Assembly: GCF_029689925.1 (NCBI RefSeq)
Contig: NZ_CP121445.1
Coordinates: forward strand, 3,766,501-3,830,500
Origin: Anaerocolumna sp. AGMB13025
GTDB taxonomy: Bacteria; Bacillota; Clostridia; Lachnospirales; Lachnospiraceae
Length of the DNA stretch: 64,000 bases
Reading direction: 5' to 3'
Position numbers and translations under genes: made by a program. Numbering within the stretch: position 1 is the first letter of the stretch; each line of letters opens with the position of its first letter. Shown here in pieces: positions 44,204-52,259 of the stretch. The notes beneath the pieces were generated by a model. The model did not search any database and had not been told where the DNA came from. It saw only the letters and a program-made list of their open reading frames with translations.

Positions 44204-45241
44204 TTACATCGTAATGGCGCCACGTTCTCTTGAATAAAAATAAACAGTATCAGACAGTATATCTTCCTCCGGTACTTGAGTACGGTTTACATCAAATACC
44301 ATCTCCCGGAATGAGCTTTTATTCATGCCATTATTCGCCTTAACAGCTATAACCTCATGTATGCTGCTAGGTAATATATATAAATCGGAATCCAGTTCGT
44401 CCGCCAGCTTTTTTATCAAATCAGGATATAGCAGACAGCTTGCACCATTGATGCCCTTTGTATTGGTAATTACATACATATTGCTGTCCTTTTGGCACCT
44501 CATATCTTCCAATATAGCAGATAACACTCCCTCCTCAGTCTTTAACTTTCCCTCAGCCTTCTGCTTTCCCTCGTTATTTGGTCTTTCCGTTTTTAAATCT
44601 GTCTCGCTCTGGTCACCATAGATAGTATCCTTGTCATTCTGTAGAATATCAATAATAATATCATTCATATTTTTAACTACGGAGGGAAAAAGTTCCGGTG
44701 TATTTACCTTCGCTATTTCTTTTAAGTCTTCCAACCCGATCAACCAATTATTAATATGTTCATTGGTTATGCGTATGGTCCCAATTCCATTTTCACTATT
44801 CTTTACAAGGCAGTGAAATGTAATTGCCAAATCTAAAAAATGAATATGAGGTACCTCCATTAGTAATTTGCGGTTTCTGTCATAGTTAATAAGGCGGTAT
44901 ATGATGCAGGGTTTCATTAGATCCAACTCGTACCTAATATGTAAGGCTTCTTTATCTCCACTTTCTTTTAATGTCCGATAGATCCGTATGACATCATCAG
45001 CCAATTCTTTCACTGTTTTACCGGTAAGATATTTTTCATAATAAGGATTTATATATATATTAGGGGTTAGCCGCTCTCTATCTTTTAAAATTACTAACCC
45101 GTCCAGTTCAAGGGAATTATTTTTTATCACATGGTTAATTTCTACATTATAGCCTCCTCCTATGACATCTTTTACCGATTGCTGCATACATCTTAGGAAT
45201 TCTCCATATCCCATTAATTGATATTCCTTTTTCTTTGCCAT
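44204..45241 (-). CDS. DUF5688-family protein
   Basis: A 345-residue cytoplasmic protein of a family largely restricted to Lachnospiraceae and relatives (DUF5688). Typical features are an N-terminal segment predicting a substrate-like cleft (INHVIKNNSLELDGLVIL), the phrase NIYINPYYEKYL, and a C-terminal domain that ends with readout-like motifs (IYILPSSIHEV-like, here LYILPSSIHEV). A charged low-complexity insert (about 220-245) separates them. Function unknown. An AAGGAG site precedes ATG 45241. Upstream lies a 240-bp tandem repeat. Confidence 0.75.
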   Translation of the reverse strand: MAKKKEYQLMGYGEFLRCMQQSVKDVIGGGYNVEINHVIKNNSLELDGLVILKDRERLTPNIYINPYYEKYLTGKTVKELADDVIRIYRTLKESGDKEALHIRYELDLMKPCIIYRLINYDRNRKLLMEVPHIHFLDLAITFHCLVKNSENGIGTIRITNEHINNWLIGLEDLKEIAKVNTPELFPSVVKNMNDIIIDILQNDKDTIYGDQSETDLKTERPNNEGKQKAEGKLKTEEGVLSAILEDMRCQKDSNMYVITNTKGINGASCLLYPDLIKKLADELDSDLYILPSSIHEVIAVKANNGMNKSSFREMVFDVNRTQVPEEDILSDTVYFYSRERGAITM

Positions 45242-45337
45242 ATTTTTCTCCTTTATTTTTAATTTAATTTGATATGATAAATCGTGGTAATTACCGGATG
45301 GTCAGAATTATCATTATTAATTAGCGAACTTTAATGG

Positions 45338-45577
45338 ATTTAATGATATTATTAGCTTTCATGATATTATGAGATTTAATGAATATTATGAGATTTAATG
45401 ATATTACTAGATTTAGCGGTCATTATTAGCTTTAATGATATTATGAGATTAATAAATATTATTAGATTTAATGATATTACTAGATTTAACGGTCATTAAT
45501 AGATTTCATGATATTACTAGATTCAATGATCATTATTAGAATTAACAATCATTAGTAAATTTAACAATCATTAGTAA
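45338..45577. repeat. 13-copy imperfect 18/19-bp tandem repeat
   Basis: Units of 18 or 19 bp with consensus near ATTTAATGATATTAYTAG run head to tail for 240 bp. Stops occur in all frames. Several units swap GATATTA for GGTCATTA, giving a second sub-type at units 5, 9 and 11. Confidence 0.85.
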
Positions 45578-45615
45578 ATTGTTGATTGAGTATTTATCGT
45601 CTTACTATAAGGTAA

Positions 45616-45680
45616 TAATGCCAAGGGCAAAAAGACAAGCGGTAAGAAGAATTCTAATTTGGTCTTTTGACCTGGCATTA
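45616..45680. repeat. Long inverted repeat
   Basis: TAATGCCA, GG, CAAAA and GAC on the left (45616-45636) match GTCTTTTG, CC and TGGCATTA on the right (45662-45680) with two small mismatches or bulges, around a 25-nt loop. No U-tract follows. Confidence 0.6.
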
Positions 45681-45994
45681 TATCAATGTTTAAACGTGAT
45701 TTTGGGATTTTGATTATAGAATTGTTAGTTACTTGTAGGTTAACTGCTTATTAGTAGATTGCTTAATTAAACATAAATAGAATTAAATATGAATGATTGG
45801 TTTTAAAATATATTGAATCAATCGATTAATCAGAAAAGATCACCCCTCCCCTAAATATCCTTCACCAAGGGAATATCTTTCTGAATTAAACCAGCCCTGA
45901 CTGCCTTGAAAATATCTTAACAAATTATAATTATATAAGCAAGCTATTTATCAGTAAAATAATGGAGATTTTTTTGTCCAAAATTTGTATATAA

Positions 45995-46732
45995 TTACAT
46001 ACTTTCAGATAAACCGCTTATTGCAATTATAGTCTGGGCAGGCAGATAGAACATCCACATGGCAATTGCTGCAAATTGATACACGGTGGTAAACCAGCCA
46101 CCGTTAATATCAATAAACCCCGATACATTAAATATTCCCACATTTATATCACATAACAGAAATAAAACCATTCCTGCTGCGAATAGTATTCTTCTTTTTA
46201 TTTTCGATTTGAAAGCGATACTTACGGCATCTATCACATTAAATAGTATACTTATAAAGTAAAAACAGGAAACCACTACCAATGCTTCAATTTTAACTTT
46301 AAATACCAGCAAAACAACCAGGATACCCAGAGTAACGGCAATATTCCTTCCGAAGGCTTTAATTATAATCCCTGACCCAGTCACCAAGTCTGACTGGTTT
46401 CTCCACCGCCTAATCCGTACCAAATACAACGCCTGTACAATACAAAAGGTAAACAGACCAATCAGATAAATATCAAGCATCAATATGAATAAATCAGATA
46501 TGACCGTAAAAAGCAGTGCGATTCTTAGTATAAAGATATCTGTTTTATCCTCTTTCTGATTCCTGATTAGCAGGGCATATAAAAAGCACAAAATTATCCC
46601 GGTAAACTTTAACCATCCGGAAAACACATAAGAAGCCATCCCCGTAATATCAATATACATAAAACCAGTATAAAGCATTAGCTCTGCTATGATAAATATA
46701 TATATAACTATTCTTCTGTTCATAAATTTCAT
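45995..46732 (-). CDS. YhhN-like (lysoplasmalogenase family) membrane protein
   Basis: A 245-residue polytopic protein with eight predicted helices. It resembles the YhhN family, whose studied members hydrolyse the vinyl-ether bond of lysoplasmalogens: ALLFTVISDLFILM and GLFTFCIVQALYLVRI follow the family's GD/SD and aFxxaHxxY pattern, and a late LLCDIN keeps the second Asp. The usual His in the second motif is Gln here, so activity is uncertain. GGGAG precedes ATG 46732. Immediately upstream is a 12-copy 14-bp tandem repeat. Confidence 0.6.
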   Translation of the reverse strand: MKFMNRRIVIYIFIIAELMLYTGFMYIDITGMASYVFSGWLKFTGIILCFLYALLIRNQKEDKTDIFILRIALLFTVISDLFILMLDIYLIGLFTFCIVQALYLVRIRRWRNQSDLVTGSGIIIKAFGRNIAVTLGILVVLLVFKVKIEALVVVSCFYFISILFNVIDAVSIAFKSKIKRRILFAAGMVLFLLCDINVGIFNVSGFIDINGGWFTTVYQFAAIAMWMFYLPAQTIIAISGLSESM

Positions 46733-46762
46733 ACAGCTCCCATGTATACCAAAGTTTATCTG

Positions 46763-46930
46763 TACTGTTGATTTCTCTTCACTGATTACTCTTTTCTGAT
46801 TTTTTTTACTGATTTTTCTTTACTAATTTCTCTTTACTGATTTCTCTTCACTGATTTCTCTTTACTGATTTCTCTTTACTGATTTCTCTTTACTGATTTC
46901 TCTTTACTGATTTCTCTTTACTGATTTCTC
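46763..46930. repeat. 12-copy 14-bp tandem repeat
   Basis: Head-to-tail copies of TTTACTGATTTCTC occupy 46763-46930, nearly perfect from 46833 onward and degenerate at the left. It lies 31 bp upstream of the YhhN-like start codon, inside the leader or promoter region of that gene. Confidence 0.9.
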
Positions 46931-47078
46931 TTTTCTTCCACTAATGTCTCTTCAATTGAAAGATTATTATGAATCTCAGCTTTCTATGTGATTGAAGACA
47001 TATGATTGCATATGATAAAGGGACTGATGCAAAATCCATATGAATTTCACGGCAGCCCCCTTCGTTTTATTTTATATT

Positions 47079-48659
47079 CTACATCTTTAACAATAATTGC
47101 TCCGCCATAGAATCCGGCAGGGGTTCACTATAAAAATAACCCTGGGCCATATTGCATTTAATGCGCTTTAAAAATTCCGCCTGTTCATTTCTCTCAACAC
47201 CCTCAGCAATTACGTTCAAATTCAAGTTCTGTGCTAAAGAAATTATGGTCTGCACCATGTTTTGGTTACTTTGGCTATCCAGTACAGTGCGTAGAAAGCT
47301 CTTGTCTATCTTTAGGTTATTCACCGGAAGTCTCTTTAAATAATTCATGGAGGAATAATCGGTGCCAAAATTATCCAAGGCAAATAATACACCTAATTCT
47401 TTTAATTTCTGAATAACGGCTATAGAATAATCAATATCCTGTAATGCTATGGATTCTGTTATTTCCAGTTGTAAGTAATTCGGATTAATACCAACTTCAT
47501 GGATAATCTCCCGAACCATATTAACAAATTCCTGATCTTTAAACTGGCGGGCCGAGATATTCACAGCCATTATCAAATCCTTAAATCCTTTCTCTTCCCA
47601 TACCTTTAATTGTTCACAGGCATGCTTTAATATCCATCTGCCAATCGGTACAATTAATCCAGTTTCTTCCGTCAAAGGTATGAAATCACCGGGTAAAAGA
47701 ACACCCTTCTCCGGATGATTCCAACGAATCAAAGCTTCAAATCCCACAATTCTATCCTGATTAAGATCCACCTGGGGCTGATAATAAATCATAAATTCCT
47801 TATTCTCAATTGCTTTTCTAAGTTCAGACTGACTCTGAATCTTATCCATTAATTTTTCATTAATGGAAGCATCGAAATAGACAAAGGTATTCTTACCGTT
47901 AGCTTTTGCCGCATACATGGCAGAGTCTGCGTTTTTAATTAATACCTGGGTGGTTTTACCATCCTTTGGTGCCATGGCTATTCCAATACTCACGGTAATA
48001 AAATATTCTTTCATAGACAGGACAAAAGGGTAATCAAATATTTTCTGTATCTTTTTAATCTTCGCTTCATATTCACCGATATCGGTCAGATTCTGGGAAA
48101 GAACAATATATTCATCCCCTCCGGATCGTGCAAGATAATCATTATCATCCATCGCCTGTTTTAATCGGTGGGTCACATCAATTAATAATTCGTCTCCATA
48201 GGAATGTCCTAAGGTATCATTAATGATTTTAAAATTATCAATGTCTATATTCATTAAGGCAATGACTTCTTCATTACGCAGCGTTAACATAACACTGTCT
48301 AACATCTCCGTAAAGGACAGCCGGTTCGGTAATTCTGTCAGATAATCCGAATATGCCAGCTTCGAAAGCTTATCCTTGGTTCGTTTTAGTTCCTCATATT
48401 TTACACTAAGTTCATTCTTAGAGGTAGATATTTCTTCATAGGCTGTCTGCAATTCGTTATAATTTTCATTCCATTTCTGTTTTTCCAGTAATGCAGCTCT
48501 TTCACCCTTTGTTTTTCTTTTGACATTTATCAGAAGGATAACCAAAAGTATAACTAATACAAGTGCAGCTATAATAATTAAATCACCAATAATCCAATTT
48601 ACTATATAAGCTTTCCCGCCATCTGCCAGTGTTTCCAGTTCTATCTTATTATTTTGCAT
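47079..48659 (-). CDS. Membrane GGDEF-EAL protein
   Basis: A 526-residue protein: one N-terminal helix (about 25-47), a coiled-coil (about 50-100), a GGDEF domain (about 105-265; SGGDEYIV) and an EAL domain (about 280-525). The EAL signature GFEALIRW and the ITES motif are intact, but loop 6 reads DNFGTDYSS where active phosphodiesterases have DDFGTGYSS, so one metal-binding Asp is Asn. Catalysis may be weak or lost, leaving GTP- or c-di-GMP-binding roles. It would raise or lower c-di-GMP at the membrane. Monocistronic. Confidence 0.9.
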   Translation of the reverse strand: MQNNKIELETLADGGKAYIVNWIIGDLIIIAALVLVILLVILLINVKRKTKGERAALLEKQKWNENYNELQTAYEEISTSKNELSVKYEELKRTKDKLSKLAYSDYLTELPNRLSFTEMLDSVMLTLRNEEVIALMNIDIDNFKIINDTLGHSYGDELLIDVTHRLKQAMDDNDYLARSGGDEYIVLSQNLTDIGEYEAKIKKIQKIFDYPFVLSMKEYFITVSIGIAMAPKDGKTTQVLIKNADSAMYAAKANGKNTFVYFDASINEKLMDKIQSQSELRKAIENKEFMIYYQPQVDLNQDRIVGFEALIRWNHPEKGVLLPGDFIPLTEETGLIVPIGRWILKHACEQLKVWEEKGFKDLIMAVNISARQFKDQEFVNMVREIIHEVGINPNYLQLEITESIALQDIDYSIAVIQKLKELGVLFALDNFGTDYSSMNYLKRLPVNNLKIDKSFLRTVLDSQSNQNMVQTIISLAQNLNLNVIAEGVERNEQAEFLKRIKCNMAQGYFYSEPLPDSMAEQLLLKM

Positions 48660-48774
48660 TCATTGCACCTCAAATAATTTAGTCCTTCCGCTTTACCAGT
48701 ACTAAAAAAGCTCTGTTTATTATCCATTATACCAATAAACAGGGCATTAGGCAATCTTTTTTTCAGTATTAGAA

Positions 48775-48815
48775 AGCCACCGCAAAGGGTCAGTTACCCT
48801 TTGGGTGGCTGTTAT
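48775..48815 (-). terminator. Terminator between nfnB and the GGDEF-EAL gene
   Basis: AGCCACC (48775-48781) with GGTGGCT (48804-48810) and CAAAGGGT (48783-48790) with ACCCTTTG (48796-48803) form a stem with one bulge and a 5-nt loop. The minus strand continues as UUUCU. It begins about 8 bp past the nfnB stop. Confidence 0.7.
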
Positions 48816-48817
48816 TT

Positions 48818-50212
48818 TTACTTGTCATTCTTATTTGTTAAATATTCATCAATACCCTTTGCAGCAGCTTTTCCTGCCCCCATGGCAAGTATTACGGTAG
48901 CTGCACCGGTTACGGCATCACCGCCGGCAAATACGCCATCTTTCGTAGTTCGTCCTGTCGCTTCATCCGCTATGATACACCTGTATTTGTTGATATCAAG
49001 CCCTTTTGTAGTTGCAGAAATAAGAGGATTGGGGCTTGTACCCAGGGACATGATAACCGTATCCACTTCAAGTTCGAATTCAGAATCCGGTTTTTCTACC
49101 GGTCTTCTTCTACCCGAGGCATCCGGTTCACCCAGTTCCATTTCAACACAGGTCATACCTCTGACCCATCCGTTATCATCTACCAGAATTTTAGTGGGAT
49201 TAGACAGTAACTTGAATATAATCCCTTCTTCCTTGGCATGATGGACTTCTTCTACTCTGGCCGGAAGTTCTTCTTCACTTCTTCGGTATACAATATAAAC
49301 TTGGGCACCAAGCCTTAATGCAGTTCTTGCCGCATCCATGGCCACATTGCCGCCACCGACTACGGCAACTCTTTTACCAGCCGCAATGGGAGTATCATAA
49401 TTCTCATCAAAAGCTTTCATAAGATTACTTCTGGTCAGATATTCATTTGCTGAAAATACACCGTTGGCATTCTCTCCCGGTATTCCCATGAATTTAGGTA
49501 ATCCGGCTCCTGAGCCTACAAATACCGCATCAAAGCCTTCCTCTTCCATTAATTCATCAATGGTAGTAGATTTACCGATTACCACGTTAGTTTCAATTTT
49601 TACACCCAGCGCTTTTACGTTATCGATCTCCGTTTTAACTACTGTGTCTTTTGGCAGACGGAATTCTGGAATCCCGTATACCAATACCCCGCCAGGTTCA
49701 TGGAGGGCTTCAAATATAGTTACGTCATAACCAAGCTTAGCCAAATCTCCGGCACAGGTAAGCCCTGCAGGTCCGGAACCGATTACTGCTACTTTCCTGC
49801 CCTTCTTGACTGTCGGAACTTCCGGTTTAATATTATGTTCTCTGGACCAGTCTGCAACAAAACGTTCCAGCTTACCTATGGATACCGGATCTCCTTTTAA
49901 TCCGCGGATACATCTTTCTTCACACTGGGACTCCTGAGGACATACTCTTCCACAGACTGCCGGTAGTGCAGAATATCCAGCAATTACCCTGGAGGCGGCT
50001 TCGATATTGCCGGATTCTACTTCTTTAATGAATCCAGGGATATCAATGGATACGGGACAGCCGGTAATGCATTTCGCATTTTTACATTTTAAGCAGCGGC
50101 TGGCCTCCAGCCTTGCTTCTTCTTCATCATATCCTAAACATACTTCTAAAAAGTTATGTGCTCTTATCTGAGGGTCCTGTTCTTTCACAGGTATTCTTTT
50201 TAATACATCCAT
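48818..50212 (-). CDS. nfnB: NADPH/ferredoxin oxidoreductase large subunit, NfnB (GltD/SudA-like)
   Basis: A 464-residue flavoprotein. The N-terminus has two four-Cys cluster motifs (CLKCKNAKCITGCP and CGRVCPQESQCEERC), followed by FAD-binding (VIGSGPAGLTCAGDL) and NADPH-binding (VVGGGNVAMDAA) Rossmann motifs. With NfnA it forms the NADH-dependent reduced ferredoxin:NADP+ oxidoreductase that bifurcates electrons in anaerobes; older annotations call it glutamate synthase small chain or sulfide dehydrogenase alpha. ATG 50212 is preferred (TAGGAG seven bases upstream, and family proteins begin MDVLK). ATG 50233 lacks a good site. Confidence 0.92.
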   Translation of the reverse strand: MDVLKRIPVKEQDPQIRAHNFLEVCLGYDEEEARLEASRCLKCKNAKCITGCPVSIDIPGFIKEVESGNIEAASRVIAGYSALPAVCGRVCPQESQCEERCIRGLKGDPVSIGKLERFVADWSREHNIKPEVPTVKKGRKVAVIGSGPAGLTCAGDLAKLGYDVTIFEALHEPGGVLVYGIPEFRLPKDTVVKTEIDNVKALGVKIETNVVIGKSTTIDELMEEEGFDAVFVGSGAGLPKFMGIPGENANGVFSANEYLTRSNLMKAFDENYDTPIAAGKRVAVVGGGNVAMDAARTALRLGAQVYIVYRRSEEELPARVEEVHHAKEEGIIFKLLSNPTKILVDDNGWVRGMTCVEMELGEPDASGRRRPVEKPDSEFELEVDTVIMSLGTSPNPLISATTKGLDINKYRCIIADEATGRTTKDGVFAGGDAVTGAATVILAMGAGKAAAKGIDEYLTNKNDK

Positions 50213-50247
50213 GCTTTTACTCCTATCTGCCATGCCTTGTTTACCGG

Positions 50248-51135
50248 TTAATTATCACTGCAGCCGCAGCCGCCGCCTTTGTGGGTACTACCTTCCCGTT
50301 CTCTTAGAACAGCTCTTCCTTCCGACGTTTTATACATCTGCTGCCGTTTCATGGACTCATCAAAATCTACAAGATGTCCGTCAAACTCCGGTCCGTCCAC
50401 ACATGCAAATTTAACCTGCCCGCCAACAGTTAAACGACAGGCACCGCACATTCCGGTTCCGTCTACCATAATCGGATTCATACTAACGATTGTATGGATT
50501 CCCAGCTCTTTTGTTAGAATGCATACAAACTTCATCATAATAATCGGTCCGATGGCAATAACAAGATCATAGTGTTTTCCCTGGGTATTAACCAGGTCTT
50601 TGATACAGTCATTCACATTTCCTTTAAAGCCATAGGAACCATCATCGGTAGCCACATATACATTTTTAGCTACCTGCTTCATTTCCTCTTCCAAAATTAT
50701 CAGTTCTTTATTTCTGGCACCTATAATACAGTCAACATCTATGCCATGATTTTTCATCCATTTTACCTGGGGGTAAACCGGCGCGGTTCCAACGCCTCCT
50801 GCTACAAAAAGAATGCTCTTCTGTTCTAATTCTGCTTTGGTTTCCTCCACCAGCTCTGATTTACATCCAAGGGGTCCGGTAAAATCTCTGAAACTTTCTC
50901 CTGCTTCATAGGAAGCCATTCGTTTTGTTGAAGTTCCAAGTGCCTGAAACACTATGGTAACGGTACCTGCTTCACTGTCATAATCGCATATAGTCAAGGG
51001 AATTCTTTCCCCTTTTTCATCCATCTTTACAATAACAAACTGCCCCGGATAACAGGACTTTGCCACTCTTGGTGCTTTAATATCCATCAAATAAATATTC
51101 GGCGCCAATGCTTCTTTTTTTACAATCTCGTACAT
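50248..51135 (-). CDS. nfnA: NADH-binding subunit, NfnA (SudB-like ferredoxin-NADP reductase)
   Basis: A 295-residue FNR-type subunit: FAD-binding barrel (about 1-100, with YPGQFVIVK), NAD-binding domain (about 105-215, with VAGGVGTAPVYPQ) and a C-terminal [2Fe-2S] site (GMCGACR, then KFACVDGPEFDG). It pairs with NfnB to couple NADH and reduced ferredoxin oxidation to NADP+ reduction. The C-terminus has a Cys/His-bearing Gly-rich tail (GGGCGCSDN). It is upstream of nfnB by 35 bp, in the usual nfnA-nfnB order. Confidence 0.92.
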   Translation of the reverse strand: MYEIVKKEALAPNIYLMDIKAPRVAKSCYPGQFVIVKMDEKGERIPLTICDYDSEAGTVTIVFQALGTSTKRMASYEAGESFRDFTGPLGCKSELVEETKAELEQKSILFVAGGVGTAPVYPQVKWMKNHGIDVDCIIGARNKELIILEEEMKQVAKNVYVATDDGSYGFKGNVNDCIKDLVNTQGKHYDLVIAIGPIIMMKFVCILTKELGIHTIVSMNPIMVDGTGMCGACRLTVGGQVKFACVDGPEFDGHLVDFDESMKRQQMYKTSEGRAVLREREGSTHKGGGCGCSDN

Positions 51136-51550
51136 GCTTAATTCCCTCCGTTTCCCAAACTAGCTTCATATCCTTTGCTTTTCTAACAACTTTCTACATT
51201 ATAGAATATTCCATATAAAAAATCCAGTATTTTTATGTGGGAATAGTGCATAATATTAAAGATTTCATTAATTGGATAGTAATATTTCATTGTAATATTA
51301 TTGAGTTCATAAATTCTTAAGATTTTTTATCTTTATAATTTATTTTTACATGTTATGCTATAAATCGTGAGAATTTCCAGGTGTATTAGAAGTTATTGTT
51401 CTCTACCTGAACACCCTGTGTATTTTTTGCGAACAGTAACTTATTAAGGTTATAGGATGATAGAATAAATATTAATTATAGAAGTTTTCTCCAAAATAAT
51501 ATATAATTATTAATTATATTACATAAGGGAAGCCATGGAGGATAAAAAAT
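51136..51550. other. Divergent intergenic region between nfnA and a response regulator
   Basis: These 415 bp contain the divergent promoters. An imperfect hairpin (CAGGTGT near 51379, with CCTGAACACC near 51411) precedes a T run at 51422, possibly a leader structure. No gene was seen. Confidence 0.4.
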
Positions 51551-52246
51551 ATGTACAACATATTGGTATGTGATGATGATAAAGATATCGTGGAAGCCAT
51601 ACAGATCTATTTGAATGCCGAGGGCTATCAGGTGATAAAAGCTTACAACGGCAAAGAAGCCATAGATATCATTAATTCCAATGAAATACACCTTGCCCTG
51701 TTAGATATTATGATGCCTCTGATGGATGGCATTCGTACCACGATGAAATTAAGGGAAAATAACAGCACCCTTCCCATTCTTTTGCTTACTGCCAAATCTG
51801 AAGACAGTGATAAGGTACTGGGTTTAAATGTAGGAGCAGATGACTATATAACAAAACCTTTTAATCCCCTGGAGCTAGTTGCCAGGGTAAAATCAGCCCT
51901 GCGCCGTTATACCAAACTTGGCAGTATCGCGACAGAGGAACAAAATATCTACTCGTCCGGCGGGTTAGTCGTTAATGATGACCGAAAAGAGGTCTATGTA
52001 GACGATGAATTAATCAAACTTACACCAATTGAATATAATCTACTCAAACTTTTAGTTAAAAATAAAGGCCGGGTGTTCTCCATTAATGAAATTTATGAAC
52101 TGATCTGGAATGAGCCTTCTTATGGCGCTGATAATATTGTTGCAGTCCACATCCGTCATATCCGTGAAAAAATTGAAATTAACCCCAAAGAGCCGAAATA
52201 TCTGAAAGTTGCCTGGGGTATTGGTTATAAGGTGGAAAAATACTGA
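51551..52246 (+). CDS. OmpR-family response regulator (VanR-like)
   Basis: A 231-residue regulator: receiver (about 3-117; phosphoacceptor in LLDIMMPLMDG; Lys in ITKPFN) and winged helix (about 135-230, ending WGIGYKVEK). GGAGG precedes ATG 51551. It is followed after 13 bp by its sensor kinase. Unlike the 2.2-kb system there is no adjacent transporter, so the regulon cannot be read from context. Confidence 0.93.
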   Translation: MYNILVCDDDKDIVEAIQIYLNAEGYQVIKAYNGKEAIDIINSNEIHLALLDIMMPLMDGIRTTMKLRENNSTLPILLLTAKSEDSDKVLGLNVGADDYITKPFNPLELVARVKSALRRYTKLGSIATEEQNIYSSGGLVVNDDRKEVYVDDELIKLTPIEYNLLKLLVKNKGRVFSINEIYELIWNEPSYGADNIVAVHIRHIREKIEINPKEPKYLKVAWGIGYKVEKY

Positions 52247-52259
52247 AAGGAGCTGTACA

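Larger units (their letters stand above)
45242..45994. other. Intergenic region with tandem repeat and inverted repeat, no gene
   Basis: These 753 bp hold a 13-copy tandem repeat (45338-45577) and a long inverted repeat (45616-45680). No coding frame was found. Confidence 0.6.

Noticed and set aside
46763-46930. Possible repeat-protein coding region
   Set aside because: The 14-bp period is not a multiple of three, so no frame gives a regular peptide, and no start with a ribosome binding site precedes it.
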